From Luidia sarsii (taxonomy: Eukaryota > Echinodermata > Asteroidea > Paxillosida > Luidiidae), in NCBI GenBank assembly GCA_949987565.1, contig OX465107.1, forward strand, positions 14,772,696 to 14,836,695: a stretch of 64,000 nucleotides of DNA. The letters run 5' to 3'. The notes below the pieces were generated by a model. It saw only the letters and a program-made list of their open reading frames with translations. It had not been told where the DNA came from and searched no databases. The position numbers and the translations under genes were made by a program. Below, in pieces: positions 21,677 through 34,812 of the stretch; the stretch's first letter is position 1; each line of letters begins with the position of its first letter.

Positions 21677-23924
21677 GCACACCGCTCCCCTTTATGGCTG
21701 CATCTACATCTACCCCAACAGAGTAGAATTTACAAGAAATCATGGGCAGGAAATGTTTTACGCTTTTCAATTTCTAAAAAGCACCAGGTAAAAAAGTCAA
21801 GACTTTTCACTTAAGAAATCTATTGAGCACTTCCCTCCTGAGGAGATCTGACGCTGGGGATTTATGCATCGATTGATGGCTGAAGACGTCTTGACGGCTT
21901 GACGCCAGGACGATGATGACATGAGGGTTGATGACTTGGGAGGAAAGCCAGCCAAGCGCACCAATGTTCCCCCAATGTACAGACAGGGCTCATTTGCTGT
22001 GTGTCATCTGAATACCCTCTCCTATACTCCAGACAGGAATCAGAGGGTTCGGTCAAGAGGCCATAGGATTGCGGATGGGTTATCCAGCTTTTAGGATTCT
22101 ACCATCTACCCACCAGGTGAAGAGGAGGAGGAGACAGAAATATTGAGGAGACACAGCCAATTGATTTTTTCCCCTCCTTAAAGCAAAGTCGCTGAGTTAA
22201 ATCTGGTAACAAATGCGAAGACTATCCTCTCATTAGGCCTCTAAGCTAGCGCATGACTGCTAGCATTTACTGACGAGTCTGACAAACTGTATCCACTCAG
22301 AGCAAGTGAAGATAAAAGCAAGGAGAGTTAACAATGACAACAGCAGGTAGGAGGACTTAAACAAACATGCCTGGTGTCTGATTTATGGCGCTCATAATTC
22401 CACTGGTAGAGGAAGTACTCCCCCAATACTTTCCTTTCTTTGTTTATCCTATTGAATAGGATTACAAGGTGGCTAGTTGTCAACATCAAAGTGCAGCTTT
22501 ACTGGACCGTATTTATGATTGAGGCAAATGCACTTTGAATGCCACTAAAAGGAATGCATGGGAATATGGGAAACTCAATTCTTAGCAATCAGTAAGGATG
22601 CTGAGATAATGTTATACTTGTATACAGCATGACTCGTTAGAATCTCACATTCAATGCCGCCAATGTTGAATAACCATTCAGCGGAAATGCCAAAATGCTA
22701 GATTCAACATACAGCAAGTAATCGTTGGAACGCAATCACTAGAATGGAGCTGAAAGCAACCTTCCCCAGTGCATGTTAATGGTCACATTATCATCAATCC
22801 TAATTACAAATAATAATAATAAAGAAATAATAATAAAAACATCCTATTATCAGCAATAGCTAAGATCCCGTAGCCAGTCTAAGACCCCTTGGAGTGAAGC
22901 ATAAGTTGCCCCCTACCTATTTTGACACAGACAGAAATACCCCCCTCCCTTTCTGTTCCTGAATGTCCTTGAACTTAAGTACTATGGTTTCTGTCCAATC
23001 TGACCACGGAACGGTGTAATTGGTAATTCATGCAGACAGTGCTGCAAGCCACTTGTACTGGCCTGCTTGCCTACCATCCCCCCCCCCCTCTCCCTCTCCC
23101 CGTGAAAAGAAAAGAAAAGAAAGTACAGCCAGTATGGTTAATTTGTAAGGACCCCGTGAGACGCACCGTGCGCCTGAGCCAGTTGACATTGCGGGCATTA
23201 ACCCAGACAGTCTCAACCAGCACAGCCAGGCAAATATGCTGACTAGACAATAGGGCGCCCTCTATGGACAGGTTTTCTTCTTGAGTTACACCAGCACGGG
23301 ATGATTTTGTGCTAGTATTGGGCTCTAATTTGTGAGGGTGCTGCTCAAATTTCAGGTAATTTCAATGACTGAATTATATACCCACTTTGGCAATTTGGCA
23401 ATCTTTCAATAAGATACTTCTCTCCTTAATTGTTCTCCATGGCTTTACGTTTCAACCCGTAGGGATTTATTACTTTTCCTCTCAGGAAGAGGAGTTGCAA
23501 AGGTTCAATTTATATAGGTTACAATTTCCACGAAAGAATTTATATCATAGGTCATTTTAGGTCTACAACTATGCAAGCACCATGTAGTTTGATAAGATTT
23601 ATTCCTACTTGACATTTTCTTTTTGCTTCAGACTAGAATTTAAAAAAAAAGGGTGAAAAAAATAAGGCCATAAGATCTAAGTTGAGCTGAGGGGGATTTT
23701 TTTCACTTTTGAAAACGAAAAATACATTTTATGATAAAGTATCTATACTACCTATCATGTCCTAGAACATCGTGTGGGAAAAGTCATCACATTTACATGT
23801 TTAATCCTTTCAATCTTATACCCACAATAACCATGGATTGAACTTCCGATTGTATCTTCCGATTTTCCTCCTAAATTGCAAATGTTTCTGACGTCAAATC
23901 ATTTTGACCAGAAGGAGGATTTAC

Positions 23925-24013
23925 CTTGCAGCCTTCACAGGAGTGGATGCCATAATGAAACCCAGTGGAGGTGTCTCCACACACCATGCACTTGATGAGC
24001 TCATTCAGTTCAT
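23925..24013 (-). CDS. NR1 receptor exon: first zinc finger
   Basis: The acceptor TTTTCTTGCTACAG and the donor AAG|GTAAAT bound an 89-base exon. It enters with two bases of a split codon and leaves in phase 0. The residues are ELNELIK followed by the first finger C-x2-C-x13-C-x2-[18 protein letters not shown] then CEGCK. CEGCK joined to GFFRR of the next exon gives the P-box that reads AGGTCA-type half-sites in group-1 receptors. The split codon needs an upstream exon ending with one extra base, which both candidate 5' exons supply. Confidence 0.95.
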
Positions 24014-24226
24014 CTGTAGCAAGAAAATAGACAAAAAAAAAACCAAGTAGATCAAATAACTGGGGGAAAAAACAACGACTAAAAACCACCAAGACAACGA
24101 ATGATTACAACCTGAACCTCACTGTAGCCCTTGATGACCAGCTGGGCTAACAGGGCAGATTTTCTGAAGGGGAAACGAACCGTTTGATGGACAAGGAGTG
24201 TGATTTCATGAAGTCTTAAGATGCAC

Positions 24227-24310
24227 TGTAACTCAACTTATAATGGATAACCCATTCTCAACTTAGATAGGTCACTAGGGTTTCTGTACATCGCTCAGTG
24301 TCTTGCAATC
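24227..24310 (-). repeat. SINE body fragment, second copy
   Basis: TGTAACTCAACTTATAATGG through GTCTTGCAAT parallels 13976-14057 over about 80 bases with small indels and substitutions. No tRNA-like head is attached here. Confidence 0.5.
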
Positions 24311-26644
24311 TTGCAATGAGTTTCATGAAAATGTTACCATTGAGCTGACTACCGGTACTTGCTTCAGTGTTAAAATGGTTTGGGTCTTTTAATTTAGAGT
24401 AGCCAGCTTGGTCATGGACCACAATGGCTAAAGGCATTTGCAGCGGTCATTGGTACCAGATGAAAATCCAGCTCTGTCTCACAATAGGATCTTAAAGAGC
24501 AGCCAGGTACATCACATCTTTAATAGACGAAAGAACCTGGACATGATGAAATGCTTTCGCTTCAACCAACAAGGACGCTAGACTGCCATGATAGCGGTGT
24601 GGGTTACAAAGGCGATACTCAATGGCTTCTCTTTTAATTAAGCAAATAGACAAAGCTAAACATATCAGCGTTTAAGGTTTCACTTTCCTAGTATTTTCAG
24701 CTGCGACTGATTCGCTGATTGAAATGGGTTGGTGGGTGGAAGGATTGGGGTTATGATAGGGTCGAGAAAGTGAAGGTTTTTCACGAGAATCTGTGTGTGC
24801 ATTGAAAATACTTCCATCCTTTCAAAATCCATGCCATCCAGTAGTTCAAGTGAAGTCAGCTTTTAACAAATGTTAAAGTTTTGTTGCATTAAAAACAGTT
24901 TCATCCATCAAGCCAATACATTGACATTGATCCATTACATTCCCCTAGGCTTCTGAAAATACAACACAGTGTCTCTTTGAAAAAACAACAATGAATTACT
25001 GAATGCACTACTATGAATGAGAGATATTTTTCAATCTTATATCCACAGCCAGATGAAGAATCTTTGAAATAGTACTTTGTATCAATGGTCTTATCAATCA
25101 TCAGACTCCGGAGTGCAGGGATCAGACAGAAAGGCTGTTCAGTGGTAAAACAAACTCTCTCAGTCAAGACATCTTATTTCTGTGACATTATTTCTTGTTT
25201 CCTCGTTTCTGATCAGAGAGGAGGATTCGGGAACCATTCTCTGTTTTGAATTGGTCTTCATCAATTCAGATTGGCTAACAGACAGGGTTCTTGATCCACT
25301 CTGGGGAGAGACCCATGTGAACGCTGCAAGGATCAATGAATTGGCCACAACTTGGATGGTTTGACAAGCATCAGTCATCTAGAGAGGCCTTTAACGAGCC
25401 GGTGTAAAATGCTCAAACCAGCAGAAAGCTAAATGAATTACAGAGAGCCCGTGAGCAGGTGTATCTTTGATCTGTGGGGGCAATGACCAGTTAATGAGTT
25501 TAATATGCCATGCACCCAATACCCAGCACAAATTGTGTTACCCGACCCACTGGTTCCTTCACAGACAAGGCGGTAATTAACCAATCAATGTTAATTAGAT
25601 TACTCTTAGCAATTGGTCAATATGTAAACTAACAACAAGCTTGGGACTCTGATTTCTAGCTCCAAGGGCTTCAGACTTTAATCAAGACCCAAAAGAAAGA
25701 AAGAGAAAAAAAAACACCCATTAATTGAGGGTTACATTTCAGAAACTGATTGATGCAAAGGGGATGGGGGTATTTGATTTCCATCAGAGCAAGGATCATG
25801 TTCTGACCTTCAACTACAGGACCAGATGATGTCATGATAGTCCTACCCCTCCACCTTCCACTGCACTCAGGAGGATGTTGAGCAAGACAGACCCAGCGTC
25901 AGCATGTTTTTACATGGACAAGAGCACTTCTAGGCAATTACACAAATTAAGTTCCCAACTTGTTACCGATGATATATTTGCCACCCACACATTCTGAGCA
26001 ACGAGTAGACACACACGAACGGGCTGAAGCTACTGTACTCCAACTGCCCCCCTCCAAAAAAAAAGCCCACCAAAAGTGCAAGAAACCATGGCAACAAAGA
26101 TGCTGACGATACTGCTAAACCCTCTCTACTCAGTATTTATCAGAGGCATATTCAGCCACAGTCAATTTCTGCTGTGCCATCTTTATCCAGAGTTTAGCAA
26201 GCCTCTAGAGGGCTTGATTGACAGTTCCATTTTTATCTTTGTGGTTGAGGAGCAGATTTAAAATCACCGGCAAGGCGGAGGGGGGGGGGGGGGTCAAGCC
26301 ACTCTGTCTATGCCCTTCTCTAGCTAATTTGTCCCTGAAGAACTCAAATCTCTCGGACCTCTGTCTTGCTATTCCCTAAACCGCTTAAACATCTAGTCAG
26401 CACACAGGGCTGATTGGCTAACAAGATTTGGTCAATTGTAGATTTTAGGAAAGACCCTGAGACAGGTAGGGTGGATGGATGACACGTCATGATGTATGCA
26501 ATCTATGGGCTCGCTTTTGATATTCAATTGAAGGATTTCACCCGTTACAAATGCTACTTAAAAGCTTGTAATCCTACAAGATTGGCATGTACTGGATTAA
26601 CTGGAAGACACTAATGCTGCTTTATTTGTTTTGAAAAAAGGCAA

Positions 26645-26740
26645 AGAAAATGGTGACTGGACCCGGGACTTGAACCTGAGACCTGTGGTTTTGCGTACCA
26701 GCGTTCTTACCATCTGAGCCGTCCAGCCCTTAGATGGTGC
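26645..26740 (-). repeat. Degenerate tRNA-like / SINE head
   Basis: Read on the minus strand, GGCTGGACGGCTCAGATGGT resembles a tRNA 5' half with an A box, and GGTTCAAGTCC is a B-box match. GGCTGGA can pair with TCCAGTC as an acceptor stem. The T stem has a mismatch and the anticodon-loop position 33 is C instead of U, so this is not a functional tRNA. Part of it recurs at 53012-53056. Confidence 0.45.
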
Positions 26741-28517
26741 CCTTCCCGAATAGTTAACTAGTCTTTGCTAGGGTGCGGATGCCTGCCTACAGCATTCAAC
26801 CATTAACTGTCATATATCTCCAGGGATCACGCCCCCAATTTCATTTACTGTACATGCAAGCAACCAATTGTTGTAAACCTGGCTACGGCAGCTTGGGGAT
26901 CACACAAGATAGATGCAGCTTTTTTCAATTTATGTCAAAAAGAAGAAGAAGTAAAAACTGACTTGGATCCTGTATTATAAAAAAAAAAAAAAAAATTGTT
27001 AAAAAATTTGTTTAAAAGTTCCCAGTCAGTTTTTCATTCATTTATTTGACTGCATTTTTTGTCTCAAAAATGCTTAGATTACCAATGACAATTTATATTG
27101 AAGGAGATTTTTGGCCTTCAGGGTTTCACTTTCAGCAAGAGAATCAGACACATTCTTGAAATGAAGGCTTAGGCTCGGACTTAGGCTTTTGTCATATTTT
27201 TATGACTCGTTATAATTTCACGGGCATCTAGAAACAAGCGTTTGGCGCCAGTTTCTTGGTGAATACTCTGTATCTATTGAGCCAATACTCCTTCAAAATC
27301 GGACACAAACCACAACCTGGATTTTCAGGTTTCGTCAGACAGAGGCGAAGCCTGAGCCCGTTCCTAAGCCTTCATTTCGAAAATGGCCATAGACAGTCCT
27401 TAAAACATTGAGTAAAAGTGAAATGCGTCACTAATAGAAACTACACAATGATAGGAAGATAATAAAACATATCAGTGATTGACAGAAAAGTGGAAACAGC
27501 TACAACCTTCATATTTGACCCTTAGATCTGAAGTTTGTGGCTAGAGCGATCAAGGAAGGTGCTTAGGAAGCTCTGGGGGATCTTGTGATGATCGATGAAA
27601 GGTATAGGAGCTCCCTGATCAATATGACAAGGGTGAAAACACTAAACCCTCTGGGGTACAGACTGATTCCCCAAACAGCTTATCCTTCAAGAAAGTGAGC
27701 CCCACAAGGCCAGCAAAGACCCAAGCTGACCACAACACACCCCACAACCAATCCTTAAGTGAATTAGTCGTGACACGCCTTAACCATCATGAGACTTCAA
27801 TAATTCCTACAACAATCTAGACAATTACTGTAACTGTTTACTTACATGTGCATGCACACATAATTGGTGTTATCATCTCCAACGGTTACCAGCTAAACGC
27901 TGCTCTCTGCGCTTCAATCTCCCAGGGAATGGCATGTATATTGATTCCAATTTTTCTTCAGATCTTTTCTTGGGACGTGTTGATTCAAGTTTTCGTGGGA
28001 TGCACAAACAGCTTTGCAACAGGCTCTCAACTAACAGGGGAGAGAAGTTGGCATTTGCAAGGATCCTGGAACCCAACTCTGGAGTTGTTGAGAGAGCAAT
28101 AGCCAGTCAGAGGTTATAGGAATCTGACGTGTAATAGGAGTGGATGATGGTGTATTAACAGTGGTGCCATGGGGTATTGAACCAGGGAGTGATATGACAG
28201 ACAGCCCCCCCAAGAACCCAAGCAATGTCACAGCCACCTCAAGGCCAAGGACAATGGGTCGGACCATTTGGCCACAGAGGGGTGAACCACAAAGTGCAAT
28301 TATGCACTCAAATAAAACTAGTAACCCCATCCCTCCAATACAAATAAATCTCAAGTTCACTCACTTCACTTTCAATTAAGTCTGATGAAAGGTAAACACA
28401 TACAAAAACTTTACATGAAAATCAAACGTCATTCAATAGATGAGTCTTTCAAAATGATACATGAAAGAATACAAGAACTGTGGGGAAAATTGAAGTGAAA
28501 TTAAATTTTTATGAAAA

Positions 28518-28717
28518 NNNNNNNNNNNNNNNNNNNNNNNNNNNNNNNNNNNNNNNNNNNNNNNNNNNNNNNNNNNNNNNNNNNNNNNNNNNNNNNNNNN
28601 NNNNNNNNNNNNNNNNNNNNNNNNNNNNNNNNNNNNNNNNNNNNNNNNNNNNNNNNNNNNNNNNNNNNNNNNNNNNNNNNNNNNNNNNNNNNNNNNNNNN
28701 NNNNNNNNNNNNNNNNN
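28518..28717. other. Assembly gap (200 N)
   Basis: Exactly 200 undetermined bases, so the length is probably a placeholder. It lies in the large intron; any exon or repeat inside cannot be seen. Confidence 0.99.
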
Positions 28718-28795
28718 TCGCATTCTAAGCCTGAATAGAGCCTTTAACATAAAGGTAGAGAGGGAGAATGAACGTGGGATGATATTCAATCACGG

Positions 28796-28826
<31 letters not shown>
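28796..28826 (+). repeat. (CCTG)n microsatellite
   Basis: Seven CCTG units plus CCT, close to the assembly gap. Confidence 0.95.
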
Positions 28827-29413
28827 ACTCCGTGCACCCACCCAACACACACGTTGGACTCAACGCTGGCACTTTGCATTCAGGCTCCAGTCTGGTTCCG
28901 GGCAGGCCTCGCTTCGCTTTGCCAAGCCTCCCGGCCATTATTCAGGAGTGAACAACCTTGGACCAGACAGGGTCAACGTCCTACCCGAGCCTTAGGGGGA
29001 AAAACATCTATTTTAAGGGGGCCTATTACGGATGCTTTCACTGTAAATAATTAGACTTGGAGCCAGTGCTAGTCTGCAGTCTTGCCCTACGTTGCCGCTG
29101 AATTTGTCTTGCAGGATTCAGTTTTCATTCTGCCCAGTTTCCTCTCTACAAATTAACAAGTTTCTTAATCCAGATGATTAAAAAAAAGGGGATCTTTGTG
29201 TTTTTCGGTCGGTCCTCTAAAATCACTGAAAAATTTAGGGCAGTTAATGCTTCCATGAATAGATCTTTTTTCCCTATTTTTCAGTGGAAGGGAAATAACA
29301 CCAACAAAGATTTTTTTTGGTGACAAAGGACAAACCGTGTACACTTTTAGCAACATTCATTCAAGGAGAGTGGACAAAACTGCCCTGGATTTCATTCTAG
29401 TCCAGGATATCCT

Positions 29414-29560
29414 CAATTTTGGCCCTGACAAACTGGCTTTGAATTCTCTCAAAGAGAACAATCCAATATTTCCATCCTATATGTAGCAGGACCATAAAAA
29501 GGTCCTGCTCGGATGGAAATGTCAGGCCCTGTAAATTGTGGGCATTTTTCAGTATTTTAT
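29414..29560 (+). repeat. Fold-back family 1, interrupted copy
   Basis: AGCAGGACCATAAAAAGGTCCTGCT is a clean inner hairpin, flanked by TTTCCATCC and GGATGGAAATGTCAGGCCC. The outer left arm (GGCCCTGACA at about 29421) is separated from the inner arm by roughly 45 extra bases, so the left arm appears interrupted. Confidence 0.6.
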
Positions 29561-30244
29561 TAAATCTCAAATTCAGTTTTGCCACTTATTCCTACAGTAC
29601 ACCTCTCCCTGACAGAGGTTTGTATTCATACCCATGCCAGACCTAAAGGCACCTTCAAAATGAACACATTTCAGTTCTATTACACAGTTAATATTCATTT
29701 CTTCAGATTGGTAAGGATGACGGCCAGATATCCACGTTTTTCTTTCAGGAATCACAACCCACCCCTCCTGCTATCACAGTTACTGAATTGTATCAGCCTT
29801 GTTAAAATAAACAGAGGTAATAAATGAAATGAATTGTAAACAGTAGGTGCAAGTCTTGTAAATCATGTACATGAAATGGCCAGACATGGATATGATTTAG
29901 CCGGTAGACAGTTCGTAACTCAAGCTTGTAATGAAAAACACCAGAGTGAATTCAACCCCATGAATCATTGAGCACAAATGATTCATATATTTAAGGCAAA
30001 TTGTTTGAACCGTGAATAAAATCCATTTTCCTCAAAAAGAGTCTGACATCAATCAGTCGATTGTGGGCATGTATGGTACATGTATTCTTCTTTCTAAATA
30101 GAGACAGAAGAGAATCATGAATTGCATATTTAAAGCCTTCCACTTTTCCACTCTGAATTTGTGGTATTTGTGTAAGAGTAAGACCTATACATAATGTATG
30201 TATGTTCAAGCTTGAATAATGTCATTTACAGTGTAAAGTAGAAA

Positions 30245-30350
30245 GTTTGCAGTGACACTGCGCACATCACCTCTGGAGTTACTGGCTCTTTTCAGAGCCA
30301 CCCTCCATCTCACAACAGATGATATACTGCACATGACATCACCACAATCC
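30245..30350. repeat. Decayed relic of fold-back family 2
   Basis: GTTTGCAGTGACAC, GAGTTACTGGCTCTTTTCAG and the later ACATGACATCACC follow the order of family-2 arm segments (GTTTGCGGTGACAC; GAGTTACC...TTCTTTTCAG; GGTGTCACC) with many differences. Confidence 0.35.
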
Positions 30351-33300
30351 TTCCCCCTTTGTACTTCCATCATGCAAACCTCCAAATCATTTACAGTGTC
30401 CTACAGACTATGTCATAACAAAGACTGTGCTGGTTTGAATATTCACTCGGGCTAAACATGATGCAAGCTGGGCAAATATGCTTTCAAAAGCATTTGATGT
30501 GGCGATGTCAAGTCCCGAGAACTATGAAACACGGGCATACTCAGAGGCAGTTCAGAGAGACAGAGGATGGGGGAAAGGGACTAATGTGAAGTTGGATTGC
30601 TATAAACCCAGGCTAGACGACTCTTCCTTTTGGTTATTACTCAAGGGATTGGGTTACATTGGATTGACGACTTCAAATATAGCGGACACTCCACATTTTC
30701 AAACTGGTCATCCATGGTGGAGTAATGAAAGAGGATCAGTCCTGAATGCTTGAGGACAGCTCTGGATACATGTGGATAGGACAGAGTCCCATGGAAATGA
30801 TAACAATGATTATTACATTTTGGACACTACCAAAACACTGTTGTTGTTCACTGATGAAATGAGTAGAGAGAAATGTGCAAATAATGTCAGTCATTCTCTA
30901 ATTTTATTATAAGACAAATATTATTCTGCAGAAGCAAATTCGTCTTGTTTCAAGTCCTTCAGCACAAACAGAATTCCCTCCCAAAAATAGCAGATAAAAT
31001 TTAAACTGCCAAATACAATGTTCTGGTTAAACTTCAATTCTTCTTTGTGCAAATTCTTTTTCAGTTGTTAACTATACAGACTTGCAGAGACATTCCCTTA
31101 ACCTTGACAATCACAGTCCTCTGAAAACCATCCAATCAATATTTCATCATTTCTGTTCAGTGCTAATATGATCATTTAAATGTCTAATTGAGTGGAGAGG
31201 CTTCTTATTGCAGATATTGCAGAGTTATGACACCGAGTAATGACACCGAGACAAGAAATAAAATAAATGTTACGAAAATCGTCTCCATGGGGAAAATTCA
31301 ATACCTTTTCATTGATTTAGCTTCAATATATCTTGATTAAACCATTGGGCATTTTTCGGCTGAATGGACACAATTTGACAACATTCAACAAAGCAAAATA
31401 ATCGCATGGACACTCAAGGTGACTTCTTAATTATTGGGGCAATTAATTGTTGGAGGAAAATCTCAGCTGGCAGACATGAGAGGAGAAGAGAGAGGGAGAG
31501 GCCGAGAGAGATTCAGGGATGATATTGGCGTGGTTGACAGGAACCTCAGTAATTTCACAGTTCCGCCTAGTCTGGGAAAACCTGGCTGTTTCCCAATGAG
31601 AGAGGCTAAGACTTAATCACACAGAAGCCGTTATCTGCAAGTCAGTGATCTGAAAGCAAAGGGATTTTAATTTGATAAATGAAGGACTGGAATTCCCTCA
31701 ATATCCTCATCGCTTGCTGCAAATTTATTGTGCGATTCAACAATGAATCTGTGACAAAAAAAACCCCACACCAACCAAAACTCTAAATTCAAACTTAGCA
31801 ATTTGCAGAATCTGTGATGCATATTAAGTCTTAGTCCTGATATCAACTGAAGGCAAGTGGTGTGTTGGCGGACAGTCTATTCCCAGGCGCCAGACTGGTG
31901 AGGCCGGGGCATATATTTCCGGCTCTGAGTGCCCTATCACAGGCAATAGTCCCGATATCAACTGGCAATAAAGTCTAGGCATGACACATCTTGACCTTCC
32001 TTCACATCAATCAGGTAACGGGCACTAGCAGGATATACACCAAATGGCTCAATTGGGTGGGGTATCTTCCTTCTTCTAAGACGAGGATTGGTCATGCTAC
32101 AGATGAAGCTCTCGGACCTTAAAGTATCAATGCAATGAATCAATACCGATGAGAAAGACTAAGGCAACATTGAATCATACAATTTAAAAGATGCACATTT
32201 CGCTTGTGACCTCGCAAGAGAAATTACAGCTGTAATTATATACTGGTGGGATACAGCAGAGTAGGGTGCTTGTTAAAAATATTATCAAGCCAAGTAAATG
32301 AAAGCATACGTCATGGGTGACTGAGAAAGAAATATCCAAATCGGCAAATCATAATTGTATCCACAAAACTGAAGGTCAATGAGAGAAGCCAGTGGTTTGG
32401 CAGTGGTAAGTCCACCTGCTGCGATGAAGATAGGGTTAGGTTGAATGACTGAGAGCTTATACGAAGCGAGTAACAAGTGTGTGAGCTATACCTTAACAGC
32501 AAAAGGCCTTATTCTAAGGGAGCTGGAGGAAACCAAAGAAGTCACAAAAGAAAATGGAGGGTGGCGTCAGTACGGCCGGGCTGGGAAGCGTGCAAATCAA
32601 TAATTCAGCTCATGTTCTCAGCCCAAATAAGCATAACTAACCGAATCATTTTTGGACGTCTGCCAGCTTACAGGCGACAGCCTAATGTTTCTTTAGTCTG
32701 GGTCTATGATGGAGGGAGCTTGCTCTTATGGGGATCCTCGCTTCGTTGGAATGTTGGAAATAGCGATTAAAATACAACTAAACCCGATTATTGCTTTTAT
32801 TTACTTTCTATGCATTTCAAATGCATTTACGTATTATCTGGAAGACAACAAATCTTCACAGGACTCATTCTGGGAAAAATGAATAAAAAAGCACCACTGA
32901 CAATTTGCTTCTCTCCGTAATGCTTTCCTTGAAAACTGGAAAGCATGTGAATTCAGGACAGGACAAATTCCCACCTGGGTTTGCAAGAAAACAGCCGCAA
33001 ACCTTGCGGTGGCTGAAATGTTTCTAGTTCTAGCCCTGTCAGGTCTTGTCTCATTGGAAGGTCTGCCTGATTGATTAAATTTGGAGAGGAAAAAAAGAAT
33101 TAACATGTGGATGTCCAGGTAGTCCTGCCATGCATACCGGTACATGTACTTCACATAATGTGCGGGAAAGTGTGCACTGCGAGATACCCATTAACCCTTC
33201 AGGTGTTTGTGCAAATAACAGAAAAAGTCACCCAAAATCCTTTCAAATTCGTAGCAATCTTTGTTTGAATACAAGCTGTACAGCCCGTGTACAATGTATT

Positions 33301-34721
33301 AGTCACTTCATGAAATTGTGCTTTACTAAATAATGAAATAATCAATGTGTCAAGGTTTAAAAAAACAAATTGCCAAAAATCAGCAATAATAATCATTATT
33401 TAAAAAAATATTTGGCCTTCATAAAACATTGATACTTCCTTTTTCCCTTCAAATTGTGTAATGATAGAGTAGTTTATGGTCAAGGATTTGGCAATTGCTA
33501 TATGATTGCCTAATTCTTCATAAAGAAGCTTTTTATTAAAAAAAAAGTAGCTACAATTGATTTAATTATGGCAGAATCATTCAAATGTTCCTGTTATTAT
33601 TTACTTGGTAGGGGTAGTTAAATGTGATTTAAAAGTTTCTTTTTCAGGATTCCTTTTGAGGGAATATTTGAAAAAGTTGACAAAATTATCTTCACTCGGT
33701 AAAACAATAATCTTACATCTGGATTTTCTGCCGAAAAATGAGACAAAAACTCTTCTAAACCCCAAAAGACCTCTGCGCAAAACAATGAAATTATCGGTAA
33801 TCAAGAAAATATTTATCATTTATTTCACATTTATCTCACTCTTCGCTTCTAAAAATGTGAGCCCAAAGTATTTAATGAGAATTATCATTCACATTAGTGA
33901 AAAATAAAAAAAATAAAAATACCCAACAAAAACCTCTCAGATTCGACCGACCTTGTCTAAAACTTCTACATGAAAAACCCATTCAATCAGATTTGTTTGA
34001 GATATTGTGTTGGGTGAATACAGCAATATATCAAGCCTGTATGTACAATATTCTTCATTAAGAGCTAGAATCTCTACATGCTACCAATGTAAGTCCCGAC
34101 GGTGGACCACCGATGTATAAACCAATATCGCAAATTACAAAATTGGTTTGCATTGATGCCAACTGAAAGAAAGAGGGAAGAAGGACTGATGGTGCAATCT
34201 GATTACAGCAAGCTAATTGGATGATCAGTTTCAATGCTACACATTTCAGGCAATTTCGATTAGGAATTTATTTACTGGCTAGAATCGTGGGTATTATGGA
34301 TCTGATTACTGGCGGCCCTTTGACAAAAGCCCGACACAGGCACATTTGTGCATGTACTGACTGAATATCTGCGTATGAAAAATGCATGCATTGGCCTGCA
34401 GTACAAACAGGACTAGTTTCATCCTCATAGTACATGTACATGTATCATACTCATAGTCTGCATGTAGGTTTTAAAAGAATCAGTACACTTTGGGTGATGA
34501 GACAAAAGCATATTTACTGAGTATTTTGTACATTTTGTTTACGTAATAAGCATTGAGCATGCTGTTTGGTTGTTGTTACATTGTTGTGTTTTTGTTTTGC
34601 TCGTTAAAATCTTTCAGTCTTTCAACTTCCAGATTTAAATCTGCTGAAACTCTAGAGTAATCAAAAATCCAAACAGCTTTGTTATTTAAAAGAGCGTAAT
34701 GCATGTAAATGTACTATCCCA

Positions 34722-34812
34722 TAATGTAAAGGGAGAAGCATTTGGATCCTAGTAGGACCTTTCTCTGCCTTTGAGAAAGGGCCTACTAGCATCCAAACAT
34801 CAGGCCCTTTAC
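34722..34812 (+). repeat. Fold-back family 1 copy, short
   Basis: GATCCTAGTAGGACCTTTCT and GAAAGGGCCTACTAGCATCC are inverted arms around CTGCCTTT; the outer arms are TAAAGGG and CCCTTTA. The family tail is missing. Confidence 0.75.

Larger units (their letters stand above)
17344..23924 (-). other. Intron between the two zinc-finger exons
   Basis: About 6.6 kb with no coding exon recognised. It contains one fold-back copy (19034-19210), a (GA)n run at 21651-21676 and poly-G tracts. The boundaries are fixed by the flanking splice sites. Confidence 0.85.

Noticed and set aside
26645..26740. Functional tRNA gene
   Set aside because: C at position 33, T-stem and D-stem mismatches, and a partial second copy elsewhere indicate a repeat.
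28031..28360. Hydrophobic minus-strand frame resembling a membrane protein
   Set aside because: It has no conserved motif, lies next to the gap, and contains a tRNA-like B-box remnant (GGTTCAATACC); probably chance.
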